DNA from: Nitrospira sp.
GTDB taxonomy: Bacteria > Nitrospirota > Nitrospiria > Nitrospirales > Nitrospiraceae
DNA length: 40,265 bases
NCBI GenBank assembly: GCA_030692565.1
Contig: JAUYAO010000019.1
Location: forward strand, 1 to 40,265
Reading direction: 5' to 3'
The notes beneath the pieces are model-generated. The model worked only from the letters and a program-made list of their open reading frames with translations, did no database searches and was not told the origin of the DNA. This document shows positions 15,726 through 24,991 of this stretch, in pieces. Within the stretch, counting starts at the first letter, position 1. Every line of letters begins with the position of its first letter. The position numbers were made by a program, and so were the translations under genes.

Positions 15726-17171
15726 ATGTCGTTCATTGGCTGTATGGCAAAGACTCGGGTGTGGTGTCGGGCGGTTATTCTACTCACGACCCCGAACCGA
15801 TCAAGCGAAAGCAGGACCTGCAGAAACCTTTGGGCAGCGCTAGGACTCTGTGCCACCGCAGCCCTGCACTGTTTGGTTCCAGTTGCGGCTCAGGCCGGTT
15901 CCTTAGAAGACTTGATGCTGGATAAGGGACAGATGACGATCGATGAGTGGGTTCAGTTGAAGGCCGAAGAGGAACAGCGAGAGAGCAAGACGTTTGAAGA
16001 AAGCCGCGGCGTGGGCGACACTCCGGTCAAGGCCAAATGGTATGAACAAATTAGCATTCGTGGCTATACGCAGATTCGGTTTAACCGACTGGGAAATCCG
16101 AATGGCAGCTTACTCAACGACCAAGGAGATAAATCAATCGGCGACAACAACGGATTCTTTTTGCGACGGGCTCGTTTTATTGTGAGCGGTCAGCCGCATG
16201 ACCGAGTGTTTATCTACCTCCAGCCGGATTTTGCTTCGACGATCGGCGGAAGCGGCCACGTGGCGCAGCTGCGAGACTGGTATGCGGATCTGTTTCTGAC
16301 CGAGAACAAAGAGTGGCGAATCCGGGCGGGACAGTCCAAGGTACCCTATGGCTTCGAGAACCTCCAGTCGAGTCAAAATCGTCTCGGGCTTGATCGAAAC
16401 GATGCGTTGAACAGTGCCGTCTCCAACGAACGCGATTTCGGGTTCTTTCTCTATTATGCTCCGACGCATATTCGTGCCCTGTTCCGGAGACTGGTAGACA
16501 GTGGACTTAAAGGGTCGGGTGATTACGGCATGTTGGGATTTGGCGTCTATAACGGACAGACCGCCAATCAGGCGGAACGCAATGACGACAAGCACATGAT
16601 TGTGCGCGCCGATTATCCCTATGAGTTTGCCAATGGCCAAGTCTTGGAGGTAGGTGCCAGCGCTTATCGCGGTGTATTCGTGATCTCGAAAACAGCTGTG
16701 GTTCCGGTTGGAGGTGGGGCTGCCGTGACGCCGTCAGGCAACACGAGTATTCTCGATGAACGGGTGGAAGCGCACTTTGTACTTTATCCGCAGCCATTCG
16801 GACTACAGGGTGAATATACAGTTGGGCGAGGGCCAGAGCTGAGCCCCGATCGCCGATCCGTCGGCGAAAGCAGTCTCCACGGCGGATACATCCAGGCTAT
16901 GTATAACTATAAGTGCACGACCTATTGCCTCAATGTTTTTCCGTTCGTCCGGTACCAGGAATATCAAGGAGGGAAAAAACACGAGGCGAATGCGCCGAGT
17001 AATCGGGTTAGAGAATTAGAATTTGGCGTCGAATACCAGTTCAATTCTCATATCGAGCTGACGGCGCTGTATGCGTTCACCGATCGGACGTCGGCGCTTG
17101 CCACAGGTCCGGACCCGTACAAGAGTCAGGCCGGAAACTTGATTCGATTGCAGTTGCAGTGGAACTATTAG
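15726..17171 (+). CDS. OprO/OprP-type outer-membrane porin
   Basis: A 481-residue outer-membrane beta-barrel of the phosphate-selective porin family. A long N-terminus ends in a signal peptide (about 35-57, cleaved near AAQA/GS). The barrel is recognisable from ISIRGYTQIRFNRLG, NGFFLRRARFIVSG, YADLFLTENKEWRIRAGQSK, and a last strand ending in Tyr (LIRLQLQWNY). The segment after the signal peptide (LMLDKGQMTIDEWVQLKAEE) is a typical OprP coiled N-terminus. AGGAGG is 12 bases from the ATG; ATG 15744 is an alternative. With a Pho box upstream and pst genes next door, phosphate or polyphosphate uptake is the likely job. Confidence 0.88.
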   Translation: MSFIGCMAKTRVWCRAVILLTTPNRSSESRTCRNLWAALGLCATAALHCLVPVAAQAGSLEDLMLDKGQMTIDEWVQLKAEEEQRESKTFEESRGVGDTPVKAKWYEQISIRGYTQIRFNRLGNPNGSLLNDQGDKSIGDNNGFFLRRARFIVSGQPHDRVFIYLQPDFASTIGGSGHVAQLRDWYADLFLTENKEWRIRAGQSKVPYGFENLQSSQNRLGLDRNDALNSAVSNERDFGFFLYYAPTHIRALFRRLVDSGLKGSGDYGMLGFGVYNGQTANQAERNDDKHMIVRADYPYEFANGQVLEVGASAYRGVFVISKTAVVPVGGGAAVTPSGNTSILDERVEAHFVLYPQPFGLQGEYTVGRGPELSPDRRSVGESSLHGGYIQAMYNYKCTTYCLNVFPFVRYQEYQGGKKHEANAPSNRVRELEFGVEYQFNSHIELTALYAFTDRTSALATGPDPYKSQAGNLIRLQLQWNY

Positions 17172-17191
17172 CGAAGCGCTGGTACTGGTGT

Positions 17192-17929
17192 TCAGTGGGA
17201 GAGCTTCTCCCCTGTTTCTAGACGCCCATGATCCGACTCAAGACCGGCGCCGGCTTTGGCCGGCGCCAACTGCTTGAAGAGCACCACGATCTCTTGGCGA
17301 TCCGCCTGCAGCAGATTCTTGAGAGCGCCCTGCTTGGGCGAGGCGACGGCCCTGACCGGCTCGAAATACAGTCTCGTTTCCTGGGGGGCAATGGATCGCA
17401 TGGGCGTCAAGCGGTCATCAAATGTGTCGTCTGTGCCAGGGTCTGATGAATAATGGGTCGGCGAACGATAATTACCCAAGACGATGTGCAGTTCGTCCCC
17501 GTCGATGAATATGCCGCCTGAGGTCACCTTCCGGACAATCGCCGTTTCTTGGCGAGACTCATAGAAAGTGACGATTTCTTCTGAGGTGGCCGTGCCAAGG
17601 CCTTTTGCCAGCAATGGAGCGAAAAATCCGACCTCTGCTGTCGTGAACGCCGGATGGTTTGAGGATTCGTGATTCTTGCCTAACAGATTCATAAGACGGG
17701 CCGGTTCTTCAATCATCAGGCCGGACAGGATAGCGGCCATCTCGCCTGATGTGAGGCTCGCCGGATGGGAGTGGCCCCGATGCGCATCCAGCGTAGGATC
17801 GACTTCCAGCCGAACGAAACGTGACGGGCTATCGTAGATCACCACCGTCTGAAATGCCCGATTCTGGCACGCGACAAGGCCAAGAAACGCCATAATTCCA
17901 CACTGAAGAATCAACCCGCCGACTGTCAT
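17192..17929 (-). CDS. Putative lipoprotein of unknown function
   Basis: A 245-residue protein beginning MTVGGLILQCGIMAFLGLVACQN, which contains a lipobox-like LVAC with Cys21. I recognise no domain. It has a His-rich stretch (DAHRGHSHPASL), a possible beta-rich middle (VTFYESRQETAIVRKVTSGGIFIDGDELHIVLGNY is split here by a GG turn) and a polar tail. ATG 17929 is preferred over GTG 17938, because AGGAG is about ten bases before it and only two before the GTG. It lies behind the minus-strand pstS, beyond that gene's terminator. A phosphate-linked role is conjecture. Confidence 0.6.
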   Translation of the reverse strand: MTVGGLILQCGIMAFLGLVACQNRAFQTVVIYDSPSRFVRLEVDPTLDAHRGHSHPASLTSGEMAAILSGLMIEEPARLMNLLGKNHESSNHPAFTTAEVGFFAPLLAKGLGTATSEEIVTFYESRQETAIVRKVTSGGIFIDGDELHIVLGNYRSPTHYSSDPGTDDTFDDRLTPMRSIAPQETRLYFEPVRAVASPKQGALKNLLQADRQEIVVLFKQLAPAKAGAGLESDHGRLETGEKLSH

Positions 17930-17973
17930 GAGTTCCACGCTCCTATGACCGTGATGCTAGCACAGACTTTTGG

Positions 17974-18010
17974 CCAAAAGAAAACGCGCCGCCCGGTTGG
18001 GCGCGCGCGT
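17974..18010 (-). terminator. Rho-independent terminator of minus-strand pstS
   Basis: Read on the minus strand, CGCGCGCCC-AACC-GGGCGGCGCG forms a GC-rich stem with one bulge, followed at once by TTTTCTTTT. It begins about 25 bp after the pstS stop codon. Confidence 0.75.
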
Positions 18011-18032
18011 TACGCAGCTCGGTCCTCTAGAC

Positions 18033-19067
18033 TTAGTTCCTCGATTGCGCTGGCTTCTCGTTCGTCGCTGCCTGTACAGGTTTGGTCCAGGCGGCAACCT
18101 GCCGATTGAGTTCATCGGCAGGGAGAGGGAAAAATCCTTCTTTTATGACGATCTGCTGGCCGTCCTGGCTTATTGCAAACTTGACAAACTCAGAGACGAT
18201 TGCGGGCAGCTCAGACTTCGGAGGTTTATTTACATACAGATACAAATGACGTCGGAGCGGATAGGTACCATTGATCACTGTCTCGAAATTGGGCTCAACG
18301 AAGACACTCCCCCTCCGGTCGGAGAGTGCAATCGGCCTGACCTTCGAGGTTCGGTAACCGATTCCGCTAAATCCCGCGGCGTAACGATCCTTCGTGATTT
18401 CGACAATGATGGAGGCTGAGCCCGGCGCCTGCTTCAACGTCGGGAGAAACTCTCCGTTCTGGCAGACCTGGTCTCGGAAAAACGTCGTGGTTCCGGATGA
18501 GGAATTTCGTCCGTGGAGCCGAATTCCGGCCTGGCTCCATTCGTCCCCGAGGCCGAGTTGGCCCCACTTGGCGATCAGCTGATCGGCCCCACGGCGCCGA
18601 TCCTTGCAGAAGATGGCGTCAAGTTCTTGCAGGGTCAGCCCGGTGATCGGATTGTCCTGGTGAACAAAAACAGCCAGGGCGTCTGCGGCGACGGGGACCT
18701 CGGTCGGCTCATACCCGTAGCGCTTGACGAACGTGGCAATCTCATCGGAGGTCATTTTTCGGGAGAGTGCGGCGATCTGAGCCGTGCCATCCAGGAGTGC
18801 CGGCGGGCCGGTTTCTGATCCTAACCCCTGCGCCTTGACTGTAAAGTCTGGGTAAAGTTCCCGCAATCTGCTTTCCCACCTGAGAGTGAGAGGCTTCATG
18901 GTATCCGATCCGGCGACCGTGAGGGATCCGGTAATCGCAGTGCCCCGAACATAGGCCTGAATGTGTGGATCAATTGTCGGTTTGAGTTGGGCGAGGGCAG
19001 AGTTTGCTGCGATGGTCATAATACCGATCGAAACCGCAATAGAGAGTGGAAGCTTGGCTCGCATCAT
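18033..19067 (-). CDS. pstS: Phosphate-binding protein, PstS-like (first copy)
   Basis: A 344-residue periplasmic substrate-binding protein with a signal peptide (about 1-26, cleaved near SALA/Q). The phosphate-binding signatures are ITGSLTVAGSDTMKPL, the IAALSRKMT loop and the GRNSSSGTTTFFRD loop. GFSGIGYRTSKV and a C-terminal FVKFAISQDGQQIV helix follow, as in PstS/SphX. AGGAGGAACA precedes the two tandem ATG codons. It is transcribed alone, with its own Pho-box-like site and a terminator, divergently from pstS2-CAB. It differs clearly from the second PstS, so it may have a different affinity or ligand. Confidence 0.9.
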   Translation of the reverse strand: MMRAKLPLSIAVSIGIMTIAANSALAQLKPTIDPHIQAYVRGTAITGSLTVAGSDTMKPLTLRWESRLRELYPDFTVKAQGLGSETGPPALLDGTAQIAALSRKMTSDEIATFVKRYGYEPTEVPVAADALAVFVHQDNPITGLTLQELDAIFCKDRRRGADQLIAKWGQLGLGDEWSQAGIRLHGRNSSSGTTTFFRDQVCQNGEFLPTLKQAPGSASIIVEITKDRYAAGFSGIGYRTSKVRPIALSDRRGSVFVEPNFETVINGTYPLRRHLYLYVNKPPKSELPAIVSEFVKFAISQDGQQIVIKEGFFPLPADELNRQVAAWTKPVQAATNEKPAQSRN

Positions 19068-19179
19068 TGTTCCTCCTGTATTGATTCAACACGTCGATTC
19101 GTATCACTGCCTGAAATACTCTTCGAACTCTCACGAGCTCAGAAAGCAAGGTATCGTGTCGTAGTGACCGGCAGATTGC

Positions 19180-19205
19180 CGGAATGTTACAGAATTGTTA
19201 ACAAA
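19180..19205 (-). promoter_or_regulatory. Pho-box-like site upstream of minus-strand pstS
   Basis: On the minus strand GTTAAC (19202-19197) and GTAAC (19190-19186) stand 11 bp apart in the context TTGTTAACAATTCTGTAAC. It lies about 115 bp upstream of the gene. The divergent gap 19068-19410 also contains the site for the plus-strand pstS. Confidence 0.6.
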
Positions 19206-19294
19206 TGGTCTGCTCCTGATTACCAAATGCCGGAAGGTAGGTACGAAAAATGAGTCGGAGATCAGGTGATCAAGCGAAATGGCCGAGCAGTAAA

Positions 19295-19321
19295 TTAACA
19301 CACGGTTAACATGCCTGTAAT
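19295..19321 (+). promoter_or_regulatory. Pho-box-like site upstream of plus-strand pstS
   Basis: TTAAC (19295), TTAAC (19306) and GTAAT (19317) repeat at exactly 11-bp spacing. They lie about 90-115 bp before the pstS start. This is the best-spaced three-unit site in the divergent region. Confidence 0.65.
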
Positions 19322-19410
19322 CGAAGTGAAAGAATCTGCGCCTATCCTCTTTATCTTACGATGAAGATGGTTTTGTGGTTATGAGCGGAGCGCAGTGATG
19401 GAGGAACAAC

Positions 19411-20427
19411 ATGCACGTGTGTCTATCTGATGGAGTGAAGGCGAGTATTGGGCTGGTGGCCTTAGGCGTCTTGTGTTTGGTCCCCGGTCCCATATTCTCA
19501 GCACCTACCGCACTCATCAAAGTCGACGGGTCGAGCACCGTGTTCCCGATTACGGAAGCGGTGGCTGAAGAGTTCCAGAAGGAAACGAGAGGGTCGGTCC
19601 GTGTCACGGTCGGTATTTCAGGAACCGGCGGCGGCTTCAAAAAGTTCTGCCGCGGCGAGATTGACGTGCAGGATGCCTCGCGTCCTATTTCCAGCAGCGA
19701 AATGGAAGCCTGCCGTGCCGGCGGTGTGCAATTCTATGAATTGCCGATCGCCTTCGATGCGCTCACGATTGCCGTGAGCCCACAGGCCACCTGGGTGGAC
19801 TCCATCACGGTGGCAGAATTGAAAACCATGTGGGAGCCCTCTGCCCAAGGGCGGGTGACTAAGTGGAACCAGGTCCGTTCGACCTGGCCCGATCAGCCGC
19901 TGAAACTGTTCGGCGCCGGATCCGACTCCGGCACCTTCGATTACTTCACTGAAGCGGTGGTCGGGAAGGCCAAATCCAGCCGGGGCGACTTTACGGCGAG
20001 TGAAGATGACAATACGCTGGTCCAGGGCATCGCGAATGACAAACAGGCGCTCGGCTATATTCCCTATGCCTATTACGAACCGAACAAGAAGCGCTTGAAA
20101 GCGGTGGCCATCGATGACGGGCATGGGCCGGTGAGTCCGTCACGCGAGACGGTCGAAAATGGCTCCTATCAGCCCCTGTCTCGCCCGTTGTTTATCTATG
20201 TAAACGCGAAGTCCGCTTCCAAGCCTGAGGTGAAGCGCTTTGTCGAATTTTACCTGGCGCAAGTGCCGGTGCTGGCGCCGCAAGTGAAATATGTGCCGCT
20301 GCCGCCGCAAGCCTATGCGCTGGCCGGTGAGCATTTTAAGAACGGCCGACAGGGGACCGCGTTTCAGGGAGGCTCGACGATCGGCATGAAGATCGAAGAC
20401 CTGCTCCGGCGCGACGCAAAACTTTAA
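19411..20427 (+). CDS. pstS: Phosphate-binding protein PstS (second copy)
   Basis: A 338-residue periplasmic phosphate-binding protein at the head of the pst operon. The signal peptide is about residues 1-31. PstS motifs are clear: [61 protein letters not shown] and the helix [17 protein letters not shown] precedes the ATG. It delivers phosphate to PstCA, encoded next with a 10-bp gap. It is longer at the C-terminus than the E. coli protein and is closer to the SphX/PstS type of cyanobacteria and related groups. Confidence 0.95.
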   Translation: MHVCLSDGVKASIGLVALGVLCLVPGPIFSAPTALIKVDGSSTVFPITEAVAEEFQKETRGSVRVTVGISGTGGGFKKFCRGEIDVQDASRPISSSEMEACRAGGVQFYELPIAFDALTIAVSPQATWVDSITVAELKTMWEPSAQGRVTKWNQVRSTWPDQPLKLFGAGSDSGTFDYFTEAVVGKAKSSRGDFTASEDDNTLVQGIANDKQALGYIPYAYYEPNKKRLKAVAIDDGHGPVSPSRETVENGSYQPLSRPLFIYVNAKSASKPEVKRFVEFYLAQVPVLAPQVKYVPLPPQAYALAGEHFKNGRQGTAFQGGSTIGMKIEDLLRRDAKL

Positions 20428-20437
20428 GGGCAAAGGG

Positions 20438-21391
20438 ATGGACGCCATGGATGCTCACATCGCCGAGATCCCGGTCGAGAAGAAGACTGTCATCAAGAGT
20501 CTCTCTCCTCGACTCGTTCCCCGTCTCAAGGAGAAAGCGATCGAGCTGCTCTTGCAGTCGGCGGCTTTCACCTCGGTGGCGATTACGCTCGGGATTGTCG
20601 GCGTCCTGGCTTACGAATCGTTCCACTTCTTTCAGCAGGTCTCCGTGGTGGATTTTCTGACCGACCGCCAATGGACGCCGTTGTTTGCCGACGCGCATTA
20701 CGGGATTCTCTCCCTCGTGTCGGGCACGCTCGTCACGACGGCGGTGGCCTTGCTCGTGGCCGTTCCGATGGGAAGTCTGATCGCCATCTATTTGAGCGAA
20801 TATGCCTCGCGCCCGGTGCGCGAATTCGTGAAGCCGGTGCTGGAGCTGCTCAGCGCCGTGCCGACCGTCGTGTATGGATACTTTGCCCTGTTGTTCGTGA
20901 CGCCCGCCTTGCAAAAGATCTGGCCTGATCTTCCCGGCTTCAACATGCTGAGCGCCGGGCTCGTCATCGGCTTCATGATTGTTCCCTATGTCAGTTCCGT
21001 GAGCGAGGATGCCATGCGGGCGGTGCCCCTGTATCTTCGCGAAGGCGCCTTTGCCTTGGGCGCCACCCGCATGCAAACGGCGCTGCGGGTGGTCTTTCCC
21101 TCGGCCCTGTCCGGCATCACGGCCGCCTATGTGTTGGGCGTCTCGCGGGCCATCGGGGAAACGATGGTGGTGGCTATTGCCGCGGGGATGCAACCGATGC
21201 TGACTCTGAATCCGCTGGAACCGGCTGCGACGATGACCGCGTACATTGTCCAGGTCAGCCTGGGCGACCTGCCGCACGGAAGCGTGGGCTATCAAACGAT
21301 CTTTGCCACGGGGCTCATGCTCCTATTGATCACCCTTTTGTTTAACATTGCAGGCCATGCGCTTAAAAAACGGTATCGCCAGGTATATTAA
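20438..21391 (+). CDS. pstC: Phosphate ABC transporter permease PstC
   Basis: A 317-residue inner-membrane permease with six membrane helices. The EAA-type cytoplasmic loop is REGAFALGATRMQTALRVVFP, and the family-conserved AVPTVVYGYFALLFVTP is present. The first 35 residues are cytoplasmic and charged. AAAGGG precedes the ATG. It pairs with PstA, whose likely start overlaps the end of pstC by 35 bp. It carries phosphate from either PstS across the inner membrane. Confidence 0.95.
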   Translation: MDAMDAHIAEIPVEKKTVIKSLSPRLVPRLKEKAIELLLQSAAFTSVAITLGIVGVLAYESFHFFQQVSVVDFLTDRQWTPLFADAHYGILSLVSGTLVTTAVALLVAVPMGSLIAIYLSEYASRPVREFVKPVLELLSAVPTVVYGYFALLFVTPALQKIWPDLPGFNMLSAGLVIGFMIVPYVSSVSEDAMRAVPLYLREGAFALGATRMQTALRVVFPSALSGITAAYVLGVSRAIGETMVVAIAAGMQPMLTLNPLEPAATMTAYIVQVSLGDLPHGSVGYQTIFATGLMLLLITLLFNIAGHALKKRYRQVY

Positions 21392-22301
21392 GTCCACCGC
21401 CCTGCAACGGCGCATCATGCGGCGCAAGGGCCTCGATCGCTTCTTTGCCTTCGAAGGACTCCTCGTGATGGGCGTCGCCCTGCTCGTCTTGTTCGCCCTG
21501 GTGGGGCAACTCGCGGCCGATGGGGCCGGCCGGTTGTCCTGGCAATTTCTTACGTCCTTCCCGTCCCGGTTTCCGGCGCAAGCCGGCATTCTGACCGCCT
21601 GGATCGGCACCCTCTTGGTCATGCTGCTGACGGCGCTGACGGCCGTTCCCTTGGGGATCGGAGCCGCCATTTATCTGGAAGAATATGCCGCGAAAAGCCG
21701 GTTGACCGAGGTGATTGAAATCAACATCGCCAATCTGGCCGGCGTGCCGTCGATCGTCTACGGGCTCATGGCCCTCGGGCTGCTGGTCTATGAGCTGCAC
21801 CTGGGGCAAAGCTTTCTGACTGCCGGGCTGACCCTGGGCATGTTGATTCTTCCGATGGTCATCATTGCGACTCGCGAGGCGATTCGGGCCGTGCCCCCTG
21901 CCGTGCGCGAAGCGGCTTATGCGCTCGGCGCCACCAAGTGGCAGACCGTCCGGGATCATGTCCTGCCCTATTCGATGGGCGGCATTCTGACAGGGATGAT
22001 TCTGGCGCTTTCGCGGGCCGTCGGCGAGACGGCCCCGCTGATTACCGTCGGGGCCCTGTCGTTCATCGCCTTTCTCCCCCACCCGCCATGGCAGGGAGAG
22101 TTTCCGTTTGTCTCGTTCGAGTGGCTGTTCGATCCCTTCACCGTGATGCCGATTCAAATGTTCAATTGGGTGTCCCGACCGCAAGAGGAGTTTCACGTCA
22201 ATGCGGCGGCGGCCGGTCTGATCTTGCTGGCCATGAGTCTGGCGATGAATGCGGTGGCGATCGTCATTCGGGCGCGGTTCAGAAAACGGATCCACTGGTG
22301 A
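21357..22301 (+). CDS. pstA: Phosphate ABC transporter permease PstA
   Basis: The second permease, 314 residues from ATG 21357, with six membrane helices. It has [20 protein letters not shown], the conserved [17 protein letters not shown] and the EAA loop [21 protein letters not shown]. The start is not certain: ATG 21417 gives a 294-residue protein beginning [10 protein letters not shown] with no overlap with pstC. The N-terminal extra part ([10 protein letters not shown]) is basic and plausible as a cytoplasmic leader. Neither start has a strong binding site. Confidence 0.93.
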   Translation: MRLKNGIARYIKSTALQRRIMRRKGLDRFFAFEGLLVMGVALLVLFALVGQLAADGAGRLSWQFLTSFPSRFPAQAGILTAWIGTLLVMLLTALTAVPLGIGAAIYLEEYAAKSRLTEVIEINIANLAGVPSIVYGLMALGLLVYELHLGQSFLTAGLTLGMLILPMVIIATREAIRAVPPAVREAAYALGATKWQTVRDHVLPYSMGGILTGMILALSRAVGETAPLITVGALSFIAFLPHPPWQGEFPFVSFEWLFDPFTVMPIQMFNWVSRPQEEFHVNAAAAGLILLAMSLAMNAVAIVIRARFRKRIHW

Positions 22302-22305
22302 TGCC

Positions 22306-23091
22306 ATGAAAGCCTTGGATGTATCGCAAACGGTCCTCAAAGCGGAGTCGCAGGGGCTCAATTTCTTTTACGGCCGGGCGCAGGCGCTCCATGGCCTGTC
22401 CCTCCCGGTCTATGACCGCTGTGTGACGGCGCTGATCGGTCCCTCCGGCTGCGGGAAAACCACCTATTTGCGCTGTTTCAACCGCATGCACGACTTGTAT
22501 CCAGGAAATCGCTACGAAGGGGCTGTCATTCTGTATCCGGACCGGGTCAATATCGTGGGGCCTGAGGTCGATCCGATCGAGGTGCGGATGCGCATCGGGA
22601 TGGTGTTTCAAAAGCCCAACCCCTTCCCCAAGTCCATCTATGAAAATGTGGCGTACGGGATGCGGATCAGAGGGGTGTCATCGAAAGCCGATCTGGATAT
22701 GGTGGTCGAGCGGGCGCTGCAAGAAGCGGCCTTATGGGGAGAAGTCAAAGACCGGCTCCAGGCATCCGCGATGAATCTCTCAGGCGGGCAACAGCAGCGT
22801 TTGTGTATTGCCCGGGCTCTGGCGACCAGTCCGGAACTCCTCTTATTCGATGAGCCGACCTCGGCGCTGGATCCGACCGCGACGTCACGTATCGAAGAAC
22901 TCGTGACGGAACTGAAGCAGAAGGTTGCGATCGTTATCGTGACGCACAATATGCAGCAGGCGGCGCGAGTTTCGGACCACACGGCCTTCATGTACGAGGG
23001 GCGGTTGGTGGAGTTCGATCGTACGGAGAAGATGTTTACTAATCCATCCGTCAAACTGACGGAAGACTATGTCACCGGTCGTTTCGGGTGA
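22306..23091 (+). CDS. pstB: Phosphate ABC transporter ATPase PstB
   Basis: The 261-residue ATPase of the transporter. Walker A is [18 protein letters not shown]-loop is [16 protein letters not shown], signature is [15 protein letters not shown], Walker B is [13 protein letters not shown] and the switch His lies in VTHNMQQA. The order and the FNRMHDLYP stretch are specific for PstB. ATG 22306, four bases after the pstA stop codon, is chosen; the open frame extends upstream without family similarity. With PhoU it also takes part in repression of the Pho response when phosphate is plentiful. Confidence 0.96.
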   Translation: MKALDVSQTVLKAESQGLNFFYGRAQALHGLSLPVYDRCVTALIGPSGCGKTTYLRCFNRMHDLYPGNRYEGAVILYPDRVNIVGPEVDPIEVRMRIGMVFQKPNPFPKSIYENVAYGMRIRGVSSKADLDMVVERALQEAALWGEVKDRLQASAMNLSGGQQQRLCIARALATSPELLLFDEPTSALDPTATSRIEELVTELKQKVAIVIVTHNMQQAARVSDHTAFMYEGRLVEFDRTEKMFTNPSVKLTEDYVTGRFG

Positions 23092-23109
23092 TGGGCAGGA
23101 GCAGGCAGC

Positions 23110-23799
23110 ATGCAACGACATATCGATCAGGAACTCGGTGACTTGAAAGACCGTTTGCTCCAAATGGGGGCGTTGGTCGAAGAGCAGATCGAGCGCGCGA
23201 TTACGGCCATGATCGAACGCGATGCCGTGCTGGCTGGGCAGGTCATCGAGCGCGACACGCTGGTCAATCGCTACGATGTGGAGATCGACGAAGCCTGCAT
23301 CCGTCTGTTGGCCTTGCAGGCGCCCGCGGCAAAAGACCTGCGGTTTGTCACGACGGCGATGAAGATTTCCACAGAACTCGAACGCATGAGCGATCTCGCC
23401 GAAAATATCTGCGAGCGGGTCATCGAGTTGAATGAAGAACCGCAGCTGAAGCCCTATATCGATCTGCCGCGCATGGCCGCCTGGACCATGAAGATGGTGC
23501 ATGAAGCGCTGGATGCCTTTGTCCGGCAGGATGCGGCCCTGGCTCGAAAAGTCTGTGCCGACGATGACTTCGTCGATAATCTGACCCATCAACTCTTTCG
23601 TGAACTCGTCTCATTCATGATCGAAAACCCCTCCACCATTACGCGGGCTATTCGACTCACCTTTATCGGCAAATACATCGAACGGATCGCGGATCACGCC
23701 ACCAATATCGGCGAATTGGTCATCTATATGGTGGAAGGCAAGATCGTGCGACACATGACCCCTCCTGCTGTCCAGCCGAACACGTCCCTGAATAGCTAG
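23110..23799 (+). CDS. phoU: Phosphate signalling protein PhoU
   Basis: A 229-residue cytoplasmic protein made of two PhoU three-helix domains (about 5-110 and 115-215). The metal-binding-type segments are ERDTLVNRYDVEIDEACIRLL and RLTFIGKYIERIADHATNI. PhoU couples the transporter to the PhoR sensor. It closes the pst operon, 18 bp after pstB. No phoB or phoR gene is present in the window. A large hairpin element follows and may end the transcript. Confidence 0.95.
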   Translation: MQRHIDQELGDLKDRLLQMGALVEEQIERAITAMIERDAVLAGQVIERDTLVNRYDVEIDEACIRLLALQAPAAKDLRFVTTAMKISTELERMSDLAENICERVIELNEEPQLKPYIDLPRMAAWTMKMVHEALDAFVRQDAALARKVCADDDFVDNLTHQLFRELVSFMIENPSTITRAIRLTFIGKYIERIADHATNIGELVIYMVEGKIVRHMTPPAVQPNTSLNS

Positions 23800-23881
23800 C
23801 TCGGATCGCGCTTCATGGTTTCCCGTGGGTAATGGAATGGTCTTGCGCCCACGGCTTGACGCCATCTATGCCCTCCCCTTG

Positions 23882-24022
23882 CCTCCCCTTGCCCCTCCTT
23901 GGTAAGGAGGGGCAAGGGGAGGTCGAATCTTTGAGCGCCCACTCGGCCTCGCACGACAGACACGAGGGCATGACAGCCTGCGAAGACTCGACCCCACCTC
24001 CCCTCCCCTTACGAAGGGGAGG
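23882..24022. repeat. Composite double-hairpin element, copy 2 (after phoU)
   Basis: Hairpin 1 is a perfect 19-bp stem, CCTCCCCTTGCCCCTCCTT with loop GGT, at 23882-23922. Hairpin 2 is CCTCCCCTT-ACG-AAGGGGAGG (24002-24022). The interior begins GGTCGAATCTT and ends AAGACTCGACC, which match as inverse at 10 of 11 bases. The size and layout are those of the element at 10662-10790. It lies between the converging phoU and small winged-helix genes, a good place for a bidirectional terminator. The 23800-24211 gap holds no other gene. Confidence 0.8.
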
Positions 24023-24211
24023 CATCGAAAAAGGGTGGCGCCACACGACAGGCGAAGTCCCAGGTATTTGCCTCACTCGATTTCCGGAAGCGGTGAATGG
24101 ATAGAGGATGCTGTATCTTACTCGCAGGGAAGAGAGGGGGCATCCTTTCCCCGTGATAAGTATTGTGGAGGAAAACGCAGGAGAAACGAAGAGGCGGTAT
24201 AGCTCTGCCCG

Positions 24212-24460
24212 CTAGGCGGCGTAGTGCGCGGAGAAGAGCGTGTACTCGGAGCGGTGCCGGCGCAAGGTAATTCCCCCACTGCGGGCCAAGCGGTCGACGA
24301 CGTGGAAGATCTGGCTCCAGCTATACTCGGGCAGAAGAATGACGAGCGCATCCAACCCGATCACGGCTTGTTCTTCGAGATGCCCGAGAATGACGGATTC
24401 AAGCGATTCGCTCCCTATCCGGCTGGGGGCTGGTGTGTCGAGAAGTGCCTGAGCAGACAT
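24212..24460 (-). CDS. Small winged-helix-like protein
   Basis: An 82-residue protein with AGGAGG before its ATG. The helices LESVILGHLEEQ, DALVILLPEYSWSQIFHVVDRLARSG and the terminal strand pair ITLRRHRSEYTLF make a plausible winged helix-turn-helix with the wing at the end. I cannot name a family. It is the last gene of the minus-strand psiE operon, 10 bp after psiE, so it may be a regulator of that operon. The DNA-binding role is inferred from the fold pattern only. Confidence 0.6.
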   Translation of the reverse strand: MSAQALLDTPAPSRIGSESLESVILGHLEEQAVIGLDALVILLPEYSWSQIFHVVDRLARSGGITLRRHRSEYTLFSAHYAA

Positions 24461-24469
24461 ACAATCCTC

Positions 24470-24991
24470 CTAGAGTGTGGATGAGAAGATCGGGCCCATG
24501 GTTGGCGATGGTGCGGAATGAGCCGGTTGCGCCGGACTGAACCGGACGGCCAATACCCGGATGAGTCCGAGTGTGAGGAGAATCACCGCCAGGATGGCGA
24601 GCTTCTGCCAGTCTCCGCCGGTGAACCATTGGGAAATCACTTCCGTCAACATGACGACCAGGACGGTATCGACGATAAAGGTGACGCGCACGCGGCCGTC
24701 TGAAAAATAGGCCAGCGTCGTCTTCAGGACTTCCACCACCGCCAGCAGCATGAGTGTGTTGACGATGAGGTGACGCAGACCCTGATCGATGTCGGCGGTC
24801 AAGAGGAGCCGCAGGCCGATAAAGGTCTTGATGACTCCGCCCGCCAGTCCGACCAGGATGGTGACAATGAGGAGGCTCAGGACTGCCTGCGTCCCTTTTT
24901 CCCAGAGCAGGGTCAGATCCGGCGACGCGAAGAGCTGCCAGAGCCGGGGCAGACGCAGACGGGTTTCAGCCGATGCCAGGCTGCCGATCAT
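24470..24991 (-). CDS. PsiE-domain membrane protein
   Basis: A 173-residue inner-membrane protein with four predicted helices (about 34-57, 72-96, 104-124, 131-150). It fits the phosphate-starvation-inducible PsiE family: LLIVTILVGLAGGVIKTFIGL, then a DIDQGLRHLIVNTLMLLAVVE segment and HRV-type VRVTFIVDTVLVVMLTEVI. ATG 24991 has AAGGAG upstream and overlaps the stop of the small upstream gene (ATGA). The function of PsiE is unknown; in enterics it is induced by low phosphate. The Pho-box-like site upstream of this operon agrees. Confidence 0.8.
   Translation of the reverse strand: MIGSLASAETRLRLPRLWQLFASPDLTLLWEKGTQAVLSLLIVTILVGLAGGVIKTFIGLRLLLTADIDQGLRHLIVNTLMLLAVVEVLKTTLAYFSDGRVRVTFIVDTVLVVMLTEVISQWFTGGDWQKLAILAVILLTLGLIRVLAVRFSPAQPAHSAPSPTMGPIFSSTL

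Noticed and set aside
20336-22361. Minus-strand frames of 319 and 332 codons opposite pstC and pstA
   Set aside because: Antisense shadows with His/Gln/Arg-rich composition.
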